From positions 4,172-53,590 of the forward strand of contig DYLS01000016.1 of assembly GCA_020721965.1 (NCBI GenBank): a DNA stretch of 49,419 nucleotides, given 5' to 3'. Position numbers and translations under genes: made by a program. The notes under the pieces were generated by a model. It was not told where the DNA came from. It searched no databases and saw nothing but the letters and a program-made list of their open reading frames with translations. Positions 36,610 through 43,652 of the stretch are shown piece by piece; the stretch's first letter is position 1, and the number at the start of each line of letters is the position of its first letter. The DNA comes from Blastopirellula marina. Lineage in GTDB: Bacteria > Planctomycetota > Planctomycetia > Pirellulales > Thermoguttaceae.

Positions 36610-37020
36610 TCACTGGGCGGTTTCACGTCGCATGGTGGTGACGGCAGCCAACTGTACGTCCCCTAGAAACATTGGCGTTGGAAGCCAACTAACTTGACTA
36701 AACGGAACGCGGACCGTAACGGTTACAGGCTCGTCAAAACCGGCGTCACTAGGAGGGTCTGGCGTAACCGTCACAGTCGCACTCCCCACGCCGCCACCGT
36801 TTAAGAAGGAGTTCACGGTATTCACCACATTTGCGGTAGTGGCGCCGTCCAGCACGCCAATCCTGGCCCCCTCCCGCGAGGCATTGGTGATAATTTGCTG
36901 GACCATAACCATGCGACCGATTTCGATCATTCCAAGTAACAGCAGGAAAAACAGTGGGGCAACGACCGCGAATTCGACGGCAGCCACCCCTAACCGCTTT
37001 TTTCGGCAAGAACGATACAC
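36610..37020 (-). CDS. tadE: TadE-like minor pilin
   Basis: A 136-aa pseudopilin. Cleavage is expected after Gly in KKRLG|VAAVEFAVVAPL, giving Glu at +5 and a hydrophobic helix FAVVAPLFFLLLLGMIEIGR. A short beta-rich domain follows (VTVTVRVPFSQVSWLP). GTG 37020 has GGGAGG 10 nt upstream and gives a basic leader; the frame running back to 37149 crosses the promoter-side sequence and is not used. It sits between cpaB and tadV, but 660 bp containing two mobile-like elements separate it from tadV. Confidence 0.85.
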   Translation of the reverse strand: MYRSCRKKRLGVAAVEFAVVAPLFFLLLLGMIEIGRMVMVQQIITNASREGARIGVLDGATTANVVNTVNSFLNGGGVGSATVTVTPDPPSDAGFDEPVTVTVRVPFSQVSWLPTPMFLGDVQLAAVTTMRRETAQ

Positions 37021-37227
37021 TTTCTGCAATCCTCCCGTCCATTTATGTCGGAAAAAGTTCCCGATCCCGAGAGGGCATGTGCCGCACCCTGGAGTGATAC
37101 TGGGTAAATCGCGACATTCAGAAGATTTGCACGTTCTGGACAACGTCATAGCACCACCATTGAAAAGAGATGTACCCAGGCGCGAAGAAGCAGGATCCCG
37201 TCACGTCTTTTCCGAAAAGCCGATACA

Positions 37228-37381
37228 GGTAACCGTTCACGCACCACTCGGGGCGTCGCGCTGCGTCGAGCACAACGTCTTTGGGTCCTTGGGTAATCTG
37301 CGGCTACGTGCAGCGCGTTTGTACCACCGTGTTCGTAACACCACCGCGTTTTCTGCATTGTTCGAGCGGTAAACGGTTACC
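37228..37381. repeat. 154-bp element with 13-bp terminal inverted repeats
   Basis: The ends GGTAACCGTTCAC (37228-37240) and GTAAACGGTTACC (37369-37381) are inverted, 12 of 13 matching. The same terminus occurs at repeat B copy 4 (26341) and, shortened, at copy 3. The interior is unlike repeat B, so this is a separate or internally replaced element. No clear target duplication; non-coding. Confidence 0.65.
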
Positions 37382-37514
37382 CAGACTGGCATTCGTATCC
37401 ATTTAGCGGCGCGTTGAGCGCAGATTTATTCTCTGCTGACATTTCCCAAATGATTGGGTGCACGGACCGGTTCGAGTCTCCAACGGCCGTGGCCTACGTG
37501 GTTTTTGCTCTTTA

Positions 37515-37679
37515 CTGGATTTTTGCAACTTGGGTCCGCAAGCTCCATCCCTCCCTCGGGAGATGGTACGGCGAAGGCGTTTCCCATGGAAACGGCTTTC
37601 CTTGTATTCTTAAGTTGCCCAGCATTCCAGATTCTCTACATCTCGCACAGGGGGGATCGAGCAGTTTGCAAAAGTATAA
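37515..37679. mobile_element. MITE-A copy 3 (165 bp) at the tadV stop codon
   Basis: Ends CTGGATTTTTGCAA (37515-37528) and TTGCAAAAGTATAA (37666-37679), with the family's central GTTTCCCATGGAAAC and AAGCTCC/CGGGAGATGGTA. It is flanked by an exact 6-bp target duplication TCTTTA (37509-37514 and 37680-37685). The right-hand copy of that duplication contains the tadV stop codon (37683-37685). Confidence 0.88.
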
Positions 37680-37682
37680 TCT

Positions 37683-38282
37683 TTACATCGGGAAGCCCAC
37701 TCCGAAGATAGGAAACAGCATTCCGCGAAGCAGGAAGTAACCAATCGTTCCCATTGCGATCGGGATACCGTACGGGAGGAGCAGCATCCGCGGCTTGCGT
37801 TCGGCGGCGATGGCGGCGAGTTTCTCGGGATTCCGCACAACCAGGATTTCCGTCAGGATGGCGAAGAACTGACTCTTGTGGTGTCCCCAGGCTCGCCTGC
37901 GGAGGACCATGATCAGGGCCAAGATGGCGCCGACGATGACCGTGGCGACAAACGCCCAAAACGTGTGGACCATTCCGACCCAGGCACCGACGCCCGCCAA
38001 AAGCTTGACGTCGCCCGCCCCCATTCCACCAATCGCATACGCGGGAAAGAGCAGGCCCAAGCCCACGGCGGTGCCGGCGAGGCTCCATCCCAACCCTTCC
38101 CAGCCTCCAACCCAGCCACTGAAGGCCCAACCACTGAGGATCATGGGAAAGGTCAGCCAATTGGGGACCTTGAGCTGCCGCCCATCAATCCATGCCGCTA
38201 CGATCAAGGTGACGGTGACGAGCCAGCAGACCGCCCAAACCGGCCAGGGGCCTCCCGCGACTTCCATCAATCTCTCCAACAT
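37683..38282 (-). CDS. tadV: Type IV/Flp prepilin peptidase TadV (CpaA)
   Basis: An A24-family aspartic membrane protease (199 aa) that trims Flp and TadE prepilins. The two catalytic Asp motifs are present: AAWIDGRQLKVPNWLTFP (the D-x-x-x-x-x-x-P-N type) and GGMGAGDVKLLAG (the GxGD motif). There are about five or six membrane helices, and length suits the short TadV class, which lacks the methylase domain. A second Met at codon 6 (38267) could be the start. The stop codon lies inside the target duplication of MITE-A copy 3. Confidence 0.9.
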   Translation of the reverse strand: MLERLMEVAGGPWPVWAVCWLVTVTLIVAAWIDGRQLKVPNWLTFPMILSGWAFSGWVGGWEGLGWSLAGTAVGLGLLFPAYAIGGMGAGDVKLLAGVGAWVGMVHTFWAFVATVIVGAILALIMVLRRRAWGHHKSQFFAILTEILVVRNPEKLAAIAAERKPRMLLLPYGIPIAMGTIGYFLLRGMLFPIFGVGFPM

Positions 38283-38336
38283 GTTCTCGGCTCCCCAAGT
38301 ACTTTCCTGATGTTGCCTGCCTTGTCCTTGCCTTCC

Positions 38337-38452
38337 AACACCACAGCGCAGAGTCCGCCTGATTGCGTAATGCCCCCCGCCTATGATGCGGCGCGTTACG
38401 TCCTAGCACCACAAGGTCTTGAACCAAGCAATCAACCCGGCGCTGTAGTACT
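38337..38452. repeat. Dispersed repeat C copy 3 (116 bp)
   Basis: The ends AACACCACAGCGC (38337-38349) and GCGCTGTAGTACT (38440-38452) are inverted. The interior aligns with the copy at 17929 (GTCCGCCTGATTGCGTAATG, GCGCGTTACGTCC, ACCACAAG). It lies between tadV and the small ORF at 38605. Confidence 0.65.
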
Positions 38453-38604
38453 GACTGTCTTTTGTCCACTTCTTGTCCACGTTATCCACAGTGCCGCGAG
38501 GGACACCGCATCGAGGTGCTATGCCTGTTCCAGGGTCACGGTTTCGAAGGATCGCGGATACCGCGATCATCTTCGCCGTCAACGAAGCACGGTCACGAGC
38601 GCGG

Positions 38605-38715
38605 CTACGTACGGACGGTCATCCAGAACTGGAGGGCCGCCACCACTACCGACAAGCCGACGATTCCGGCCGGGATGGCGCTGAGGAACAATTCCGGCGT
38701 GAACATTCCGCCCAT
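38605..38715 (-). CDS. Possible 36-aa single-pass membrane protein in the Flp locus
   Basis: A short frame, ATG at 38715 to TAG at 38605-38607. It encodes MGGMFTPELFLSA followed by a clean membrane helix (AGIVGLSVVVAALQFW) and ends MTVRT. AAGG lies about 10 nt before the second ATG (38706), which may be the true start (33 aa). The pattern (short polar N-terminus, one helix, basic end) is protein-like, and the frame sits between flp and tadV on the same strand. No known small Tad protein is recognised. It follows the flp terminator, so it would need read-through or its own promoter. Confidence 0.45.
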   Translation of the reverse strand: MGGMFTPELFLSAIPAGIVGLSVVVAALQFWMTVRT

Positions 38716-38811
38716 GACCTTAAGACCCTAATCGATGTAAAGCACTGGCGTAAAGCACCTCTGTGCGAATCTCACGTTGACCGATGATGGCTCCCGAATA
38801 AAGCATAGGTC

Positions 38812-38857
38812 AAAAAAACGCCCCTCGGAGAAATTGGGGATCTCCGAGGGGTTTTTC
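38812..38857. terminator. Bidirectional intrinsic terminator after flp
   Basis: A perfect 11-bp stem, CCCCTCGGAGA (38821-38831) and TCTCCGAGGGG (38841-38851), with a 9-nt loop. Seven A's on the left give a T-run on the minus strand, and five T's follow on the plus strand. It lies 62 bp after the flp stop, so most flp transcripts should end here, giving more pilin than assembly machinery. Confidence 0.9.
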
Positions 38858-38918
38858 CCGCTTAAACATTTACCCGACCGCATCGGTGGGGTGTCATGCG
38901 TAACATCGGACCGACAGA

Positions 38919-39107
38919 TCAGCTCGGAGCGGCTGCACTGACGGAGGCCTGAATCGTGTCGAAGGTGTCACGCGCGGCCGTGCCCAGGGAGCTGATGGCC
39001 GTCAAACACACGATTACGATCAATGCCAGCATGACGGCGTATTCCACGGCGGTGGGGCCGTCTTCCGATACGAGGAAACGATGCAACTTCTGAGCAAGCA
39101 ACTTCAT
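38919..39107 (-). CDS. flp: Flp-type major pilin prepilin
   Basis: A 62-aa Flp pilin. The leader MKLLAQKLHRFLVSEDG is cut before PTAVEYAVMLALIVIV, with Glu at +5 and Tyr at +6, the classic Flp signature. A short C-terminal part (SSLGTAARDTFDTIQASVSA) follows. The start at 39107 has GGAGGAAC just upstream; the longer frame to 39389 is leader RNA. Its 5' leader of about 280-370 nt holds a cyclic-di-GMP-I riboswitch, and an intrinsic terminator follows the gene. Product is processed by TadV. Confidence 0.95.
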   Translation of the reverse strand: MKLLAQKLHRFLVSEDGPTAVEYAVMLALIVIVCLTAISSLGTAARDTFDTIQASVSAAAPS

Positions 39108-39389
39108 AGAGTTCCTCCAAGACAAGCGGGTCTTTACCGACCGATTGCCGCGGCGCCGAGCCGCGATCGGCGGGGAAAAGTAGGGATCGGAGGGTACGCG
39201 CCGCCTCACGGCGACGCCGGCCTGCCTTGTACCTTCCGGACCCCGAACAAACCGAACACAAGTGCCTCTTCCCCTTATGCCGCGATGCCCATCCGCTCGG
39301 GCCGACCGAGTCGGACGGCGCCGCCGCACCGGCACGAACCCGGTTGTCGGCAAGCGGAAGTCCGAGGAGGATACCCCGAACCGCGTCAC
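39108..39389 (-). promoter_or_regulatory. Long flp 5' leader with strong hairpin
   Basis: 282 nt lie between the aptamer and the flp start. An 8-bp GC stem (GCGTCGCC/GGCGGCGC around 39196-39216) is the most obvious structure and could belong to an expression platform. No T-run follows, so a simple terminator switch is not evident; RBS masking or Rho-type control are alternatives. Confidence 0.4.
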
Positions 39390-39480
39390 CCTTTCGGCAG
39401 CCAGGCTACCGCCCTCGCAGGAGGATGCGGCCCTTGGCTTTGCGCCCCGGCCTTACGACCGGTTTGCCTTTTTCGAGGAT
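39390..39480 (-). promoter_or_regulatory. Cyclic-di-GMP-I (GEMM) riboswitch upstream of flp
   Basis: Read on the minus strand the aptamer shows AAAGGCAAACC, then a stem CCGGTC with a GTAA (GNRA) tetraloop and GGCCGG, then the hallmark GGCGCAAAGCC. GGC (in AAAGGC) pairs with the final GCC, enclosing the AAACC/CGCAAA internal loop as in GEMM RNAs such as Vc2. The second helix has GGGCC and GGTAGCCTGGCTGCC, where Vc2 has GGTAGGTAGC-GGGGTTACC. It is 283 nt from the flp ATG. Whether binding turns flp on or off cannot be told. Confidence 0.88.
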
Positions 39481-39872
39481 GAGGCGTGCAGGCCGTTCAC
39501 GGCGAGCGTGGACCGGTAATGTCGAAACATCCCGTTCACGTCCCGACTCGCCCGACAGCCTTCAGGCCGTCATTCGGCTCGACCTTCAGGCGTGTGCGTT
39601 GCTCATCGCCTTCAAGTCTCGCCTCTGTAATGAAGGCTAGGTCAAAAACGGCCGAAGTCAAATCGCGAACTTGAGCGATTCTTGGTGCTTCGAACGAAAT
39701 GTCAGCCTGTCGCAGTCCAGCCCTAACGCATTTGTGGAATGTACCAGCGGAACGGGGACCGGGCCGTGTTCTATACTTGCAAAGCCGAGTGTGCCGAGCC
39801 GAATCGCAGCCCCCCGGCTGCCGCAGGCATGATTGCTCCGTGGTATGGTTCTTTCCCGCAAGGCACTCACTC
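39481..39872. other. Divergent intergenic region between the flp leader and the YfhO-like gene
   Basis: It must hold the flp promoter (leftward) and probably that of the YfhO-like gene (rightward), but I cannot pick reliable boxes. A short duplication (CCTTCAGGC at about 39559 and 39584) is the only repeat seen. Confidence 0.35.
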
Positions 39873-42407
39873 ATGCCCCTGCATGGACTCAACGACAGCC
39901 GCCCTCTGAAGGCTATCTGCCGGCATCCTCGGAGCGACAGTCGCCGCCATCCTATCAACGATATCCGCCGTGTGCTCCGCACCCTGATGGAGTCGGCTTC
40001 AACAGGTTGGCCTGCCCAGCATCGCGTGGGGTACCAGCGTCTGGTATCCAACACGGCTATCGCAGCGGCGCTCGGCATGTTGCTTGTCATGGCGATTCCG
40101 GCAGTTCGGGGGCATGTCTATGTGCGAGACGACCTCGGTGCGTACCACTTGCCTTTGCGTTGCTTTTATGCCCGGCAGCTAGCAGCGGGAGAGGCGTTTG
40201 ATTGGCACCCGGGGCTGTTTGGTGGCTTTTATTTGACCGGCGAGGGGCAAGTCGGGACCTATCACCCCTGGCACCTTTTTTTGTATGGCTGTCTTCCGTT
40301 ACCGATCGCCTTCGCTGTGGAATTGCTTTCCGCCTACGCTGTCCTTTGGGGCGGCACGCTCGTGCTGATGCAACGACTGACGCAAGACCGTGCGGCGGCG
40401 GCCTGGGCTGCCCTCGCTTTTGCCTTCGGCGGCTTTCCTCTCCTGCGATTTGTGCACCCCAATGCCGTGGCCGTGGTAGCCCACATTCCTTGGCTCCTTT
40501 GGATCGAGGACCGCTTGATCACGCTAGCTACCCCCGCTTCTCCCGGCATCCGAGCCGCTGCGGCATCCCATCGGGCAAGGGCGGCTGGTGCAACACGGCT
40601 TCGGTGGTGGTTGGCCTACGCGATACTCTCCGGATCGCAATTGCTTCTGGGATATCCGCAATATGTTTGGTATTCCTTGCTGGCCGAGTTCGCTTGGCTT
40701 TTGGTACGCGGTAGCCATCGGATATGCAAAAGCAGCATCCATCATGTCCCTGGCGCCGGACGCGATTGGTTGGCATCCGTTCCGCTATTGATCCTCGCCA
40801 AGCTCGGGGGGCTGGCGTTGGGGGCGGTTCAATTTCTGCCCACGTGGGATGCGCTCCGAGAATCGACACGGGCTGCGCCGTCGGCTGTGTTTCAGGCCAG
40901 TGGATCGTTGCATCCCGCCAACGTTGTCCAGCTTTTGGCACCGTACCTGTTTCGGGATCGCGTGTTGGGCGGCATCACGCATGAGATGGCGCTGTACATT
41001 GGCGCTGTGCCCTTGTGTCTTGCGGTGATTGCCTGGACTATCGCTCTGCAATCCGTTCGCGGCAGTGTGATGCGACGGAGGGAGAGAAGCCGCTCAAGAT
41101 CGTCCCGAGGCGATCTGCAACCCGTTCGCAGCGATGCGATGCGACCCGTACTCGTAGCATCGGCCGTAGGAGCTGTCTTGGCACTGTTAGCAGCCTTTGG
41201 CCAATACGCACCACTTTTCAGCATCCATCGCCTGCTCCCGTTTCGTTGTCCCAGCCGTGCGATTGTGCTGTTTCAGTTGTGCGTGGTGATGGCGGCCGCG
41301 TGCGGATTTCGACAGTTACTGCGGCTCTCCCTCGGATGGGGCACCCAACAGGCGTTGAGATCCCGCACCGTGCAGCGGGTCGCGATCGCGATCGCGGCGG
41401 GGAGCATCGGCGTGGCCGCATTCCGCATCGGCTTCGGGGACGGTATCTCCTTGCCGTGGGCGGCTCCCGCGGCGGCAGTCTGGGGGCCTGTACTGTTCGT
41501 GGCGAGTGCGCTAGGCATTGCCGCGGCTGCGCGAGGATATCGAGCCGCCCTCCTCGGGCTGGTGCTTTTGACGGCCTGCGACATGGCAGGTTACGGCTTG
41601 ACGTACGCGGTGTGGGCGGACACGCTGCCTTGGAGCGATTGGCGTGCCCAGGCCGCGATACCCCCGCTTCAAAATGCTACGGAGCGGCCGTTCAGCGGTC
41701 GAATCATGTACTTGCCCAAGGTGGCTCCGTCCCCAGCGTCCTTGCCAGCAGTCGGCAATCCATGTCTGGTTCAGGGTGTGCGGCGGATGGACGGTTACGC
41801 CGGGTTGCCGCCGCGACGTATTCTCGACATGCGAGATCCGACGGCAAGACGGATTGCAGGGGTAGAATGGGTGGGATGGTTCTCACCAGATTCGAGAGGG
41901 ACCCTGCGTTTGGCCTGGGAACAGTGCCCACGCCCCTTACCGCGGTTCCGCACCGTCGGCCGGTGCATCGTTTCGCCGCCCGCCCCGGAGGTGATCGCGC
42001 GATTGGAACCCGATCGCGCCGCGATCACTGACGAACGCTTAGCAATTGACCCCGACGCGAAAGCCGCGGTCGAGGTGCTAAAAGATCAACCGGGTCGCTT
42101 GGCCGTCATGGTGACCACGGACGGTCCCGTGCTGCTAGCGATATCCGAGGCCTATCATCGCGGATGGAGGGCCAGGCTGGACGATGGGGACGAAACGCCG
42201 GTCCTCCGTGTCAACGGTGACTTATTGGGCTGTGTGATACCTTCCGGCAGGCACAGCATCACGTTGACCTTTCGCCCCTGGAATTTGGTTTGGGGACAGC
42301 GGATCAGCCTTGCCGCCTTTACCCTTGTGATCGGCGGCTGCTTTCTGACGCTTAGCCCGTGGGGCCTGCCGGGTGCTCGCCGTCGGCCGCCAAAAAGGTT
42401 AGATTAA
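39873..42407 (+). CDS. YfhO-family polytopic membrane protein
   Basis: A large integral membrane protein (844 aa from ATG 39873) of the YfhO/GT-C-like group. The N-terminal part has the conserved loop VYVRDDLGAYHLPLR...GEAFDWHPGLFGGFYLTGEG after the first helix, resembling the acceptor/donor loop of C-type glycosyltransferases. About twelve membrane helices follow (LWGGTLVLMQRL, AWAALAFAFGGFPLLRF, ALLAAFGQYAPLFSIHRLLP). The C-terminal soluble domain has LAISEAYHRGWRARLDDGDE, typical of YfhO. YfhO in Firmicutes takes part in glycosylating lipoteichoic acid; the substrate here is unknown. The start is uncertain (39699, 39873 or 39987). Confidence 0.87.
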   Translation: MPLHGLNDSRPLKAICRHPRSDSRRHPINDIRRVLRTLMESASTGWPAQHRVGYQRLVSNTAIAAALGMLLVMAIPAVRGHVYVRDDLGAYHLPLRCFYARQLAAGEAFDWHPGLFGGFYLTGEGQVGTYHPWHLFLYGCLPLPIAFAVELLSAYAVLWGGTLVLMQRLTQDRAAAAWAALAFAFGGFPLLRFVHPNAVAVVAHIPWLLWIEDRLITLATPASPGIRAAAASHRARAAGATRLRWWLAYAILSGSQLLLGYPQYVWYSLLAEFAWLLVRGSHRICKSSIHHVPGAGRDWLASVPLLILAKLGGLALGAVQFLPTWDALRESTRAAPSAVFQASGSLHPANVVQLLAPYLFRDRVLGGITHEMALYIGAVPLCLAVIAWTIALQSVRGSVMRRRERSRSRSSRGDLQPVRSDAMRPVLVASAVGAVLALLAAFGQYAPLFSIHRLLPFRCPSRAIVLFQLCVVMAAACGFRQLLRLSLGWGTQQALRSRTVQRVAIAIAAGSIGVAAFRIGFGDGISLPWAAPAAAVWGPVLFVASALGIAAAARGYRAALLGLVLLTACDMAGYGLTYAVWADTLPWSDWRAQAAIPPLQNATERPFSGRIMYLPKVAPSPASLPAVGNPCLVQGVRRMDGYAGLPPRRILDMRDPTARRIAGVEWVGWFSPDSRGTLRLAWEQCPRPLPRFRTVGRCIVSPPAPEVIARLEPDRAAITDERLAIDPDAKAAVEVLKDQPGRLAVMVTTDGPVLLAISEAYHRGWRARLDDGDETPVLRVNGDLLGCVIPSGRHSITLTFRPWNLVWGQRISLAAFTLVIGGCFLTLSPWGLPGARRRPPKRLD

Positions 42408-42432
42408 ACCGCACCGCGGCTTGCTTGGATCA

Positions 42433-42474
42433 GATTGCGTAGGTCGGATTGCGTAGGTCGGATTGCTTGGGGCG
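42433..42474. repeat. 14-bp tandem repeat, 3 copies
   Basis: GATTGCGTAGGTCG occurs at 42433 and 42447 exactly, followed by GATTGCTTGGGGCG at 42461. It fills part of the 141-bp gap between the YfhO-like and deacetylase genes. Confidence 0.8.
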
Positions 42475-42548
42475 CGGAGGTCCCATCGGCGGGACGCTAA
42501 CCGGTTATCCCAACAACGCCCCTCCGCCAGGATGTTAGGGTTTAGGCG

Positions 42549-43544
42549 ATGACACTCCTCTACCACGGTTTGATCTTTCATCTGCACCAGACGGGTGCCC
42601 ATCCCGAACGCGCCGAACGGATTCGGGCCATTCCAGGCCGCCTGGAAGAAGAGGGCTTGCTCCAGCGGTGCGTCTGCCCCGATTGGCAACCCGTTGCTCG
42701 GAGTGTGCTCCAGCTCGTCCACTCCCCGCGCTACGTCGATGAAGTCTGGTCGTTGGCCAAGGCTGGGGGCGGGGATTTGGATCACGATACGGTATGCAGT
42801 CCGGACTCCTACGATGTGGCCCTCTCCGCGGTGGGGGCTGTCTGCGACGCAGTGCAGCGCGTCGTGCGCGGCGAGGACCGCCGGGCCTTGTGTCTGATTC
42901 GCCCGCCCGGCCATCACGCCCTGCGGACTCTCGCCATGGGTTTTTGTATTTTCAACAATATCGCCGTCGCCGCCGCATCCGCCGTTTGGCAGTTGGGGCT
43001 GGACCGCGTCTTGATCGTGGACTGGGACGTTCATCATGGAAATGGTACGCAGGCGGCCTTCTGGGAAGATCCCCACGTGGCCTTCCTGTCCATACATCGG
43101 TGGCCCTTCTATCCCGGCACTGGCGACGAAGACGAAATCGGCGAGGGGGCTGGCCACGGGTACACGCGAAATATTCCCGTCCGTTACGGCACGCCGCGAT
43201 CTGAGTATGTGCGTCGGCTGGGAGACACTCTTGACGACTTCGCAGGCAAAGTCAAGCCGCAACTCATGCTCGTCAGTGCGGGATTTGATACCCACCGGCT
43301 TGACCCGGTGGGGAATCTGGGCTTGGAGACCGAGGATTTCAGTTCGTTGACCCAGATGGTGCTGGACCTTGCTGGCACCCATTGCCAAGGTCGCTGCGTA
43401 AGCGTTTTGGAGGGGGGCTACAATCCCGAGGTGATGCCAGACTGCTTGACCCTACACCTGGCCGAGATGATCCGTCGCGACGACAACGAAGGCGGCAAGG
43501 CCGCTTTGCCATCCAAGGGGGAAGGTCCATCGCCTTCGCATTGA
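42549..43544 (+). CDS. Histone-deacetylase-family (AcuC/HDAC-like) amidohydrolase
   Basis: Zn-dependent deacetylase fold, 331 aa. The charge-relay pair is in RPPGHHA (His122-His123) and the zinc ligands are Asp160 and His162 (VDWDVHHGNGT) and Asp247 (SAGFD). The transition-state Tyr lies in EGGYNPE. Bacterial members deacetylate proteins, acetylpolyamines or small amides; nothing nearby tells the substrate. Length is typical. Its end converges on the adenylate cyclase gene, leaving 107 bp. Confidence 0.93.
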   Translation: MTLLYHGLIFHLHQTGAHPERAERIRAIPGRLEEEGLLQRCVCPDWQPVARSVLQLVHSPRYVDEVWSLAKAGGGDLDHDTVCSPDSYDVALSAVGAVCDAVQRVVRGEDRRALCLIRPPGHHALRTLAMGFCIFNNIAVAAASAVWQLGLDRVLIVDWDVHHGNGTQAAFWEDPHVAFLSIHRWPFYPGTGDEDEIGEGAGHGYTRNIPVRYGTPRSEYVRRLGDTLDDFAGKVKPQLMLVSAGFDTHRLDPVGNLGLETEDFSSLTQMVLDLAGTHCQGRCVSVLEGGYNPEVMPDCLTLHLAEMIRRDDNEGGKAALPSKGEGPSPSH

Positions 43545-43614
43545 CTCCCGCCCTTGCTCGCAGATTCTGGTTTTTGCGTGGGCGATTGTATCCTACGGGT
43601 TGTGCAAGGGAGAG

Positions 43615-43652
43615 TGTCTTTCCATCTTTCTTGGCTGATGTCTTTCCATCTT
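43615..43652. repeat. 24-bp direct duplication between convergent genes
   Basis: TGTCTTTCCATCTT occurs at 43615 and again at 43639, a 24-bp period, ending on the stop codon of the cyclase gene. It suggests a small local tandem duplication; no terminator stem is evident here. Confidence 0.6.

Noticed and set aside
39108-39389. N-terminal extension of the Flp pilin
   Set aside because: Arg/Pro-rich translation of the RNA leader. Flp pilins are about 50-70 aa, and the ATG at 39107 has a strong GGAGG site.
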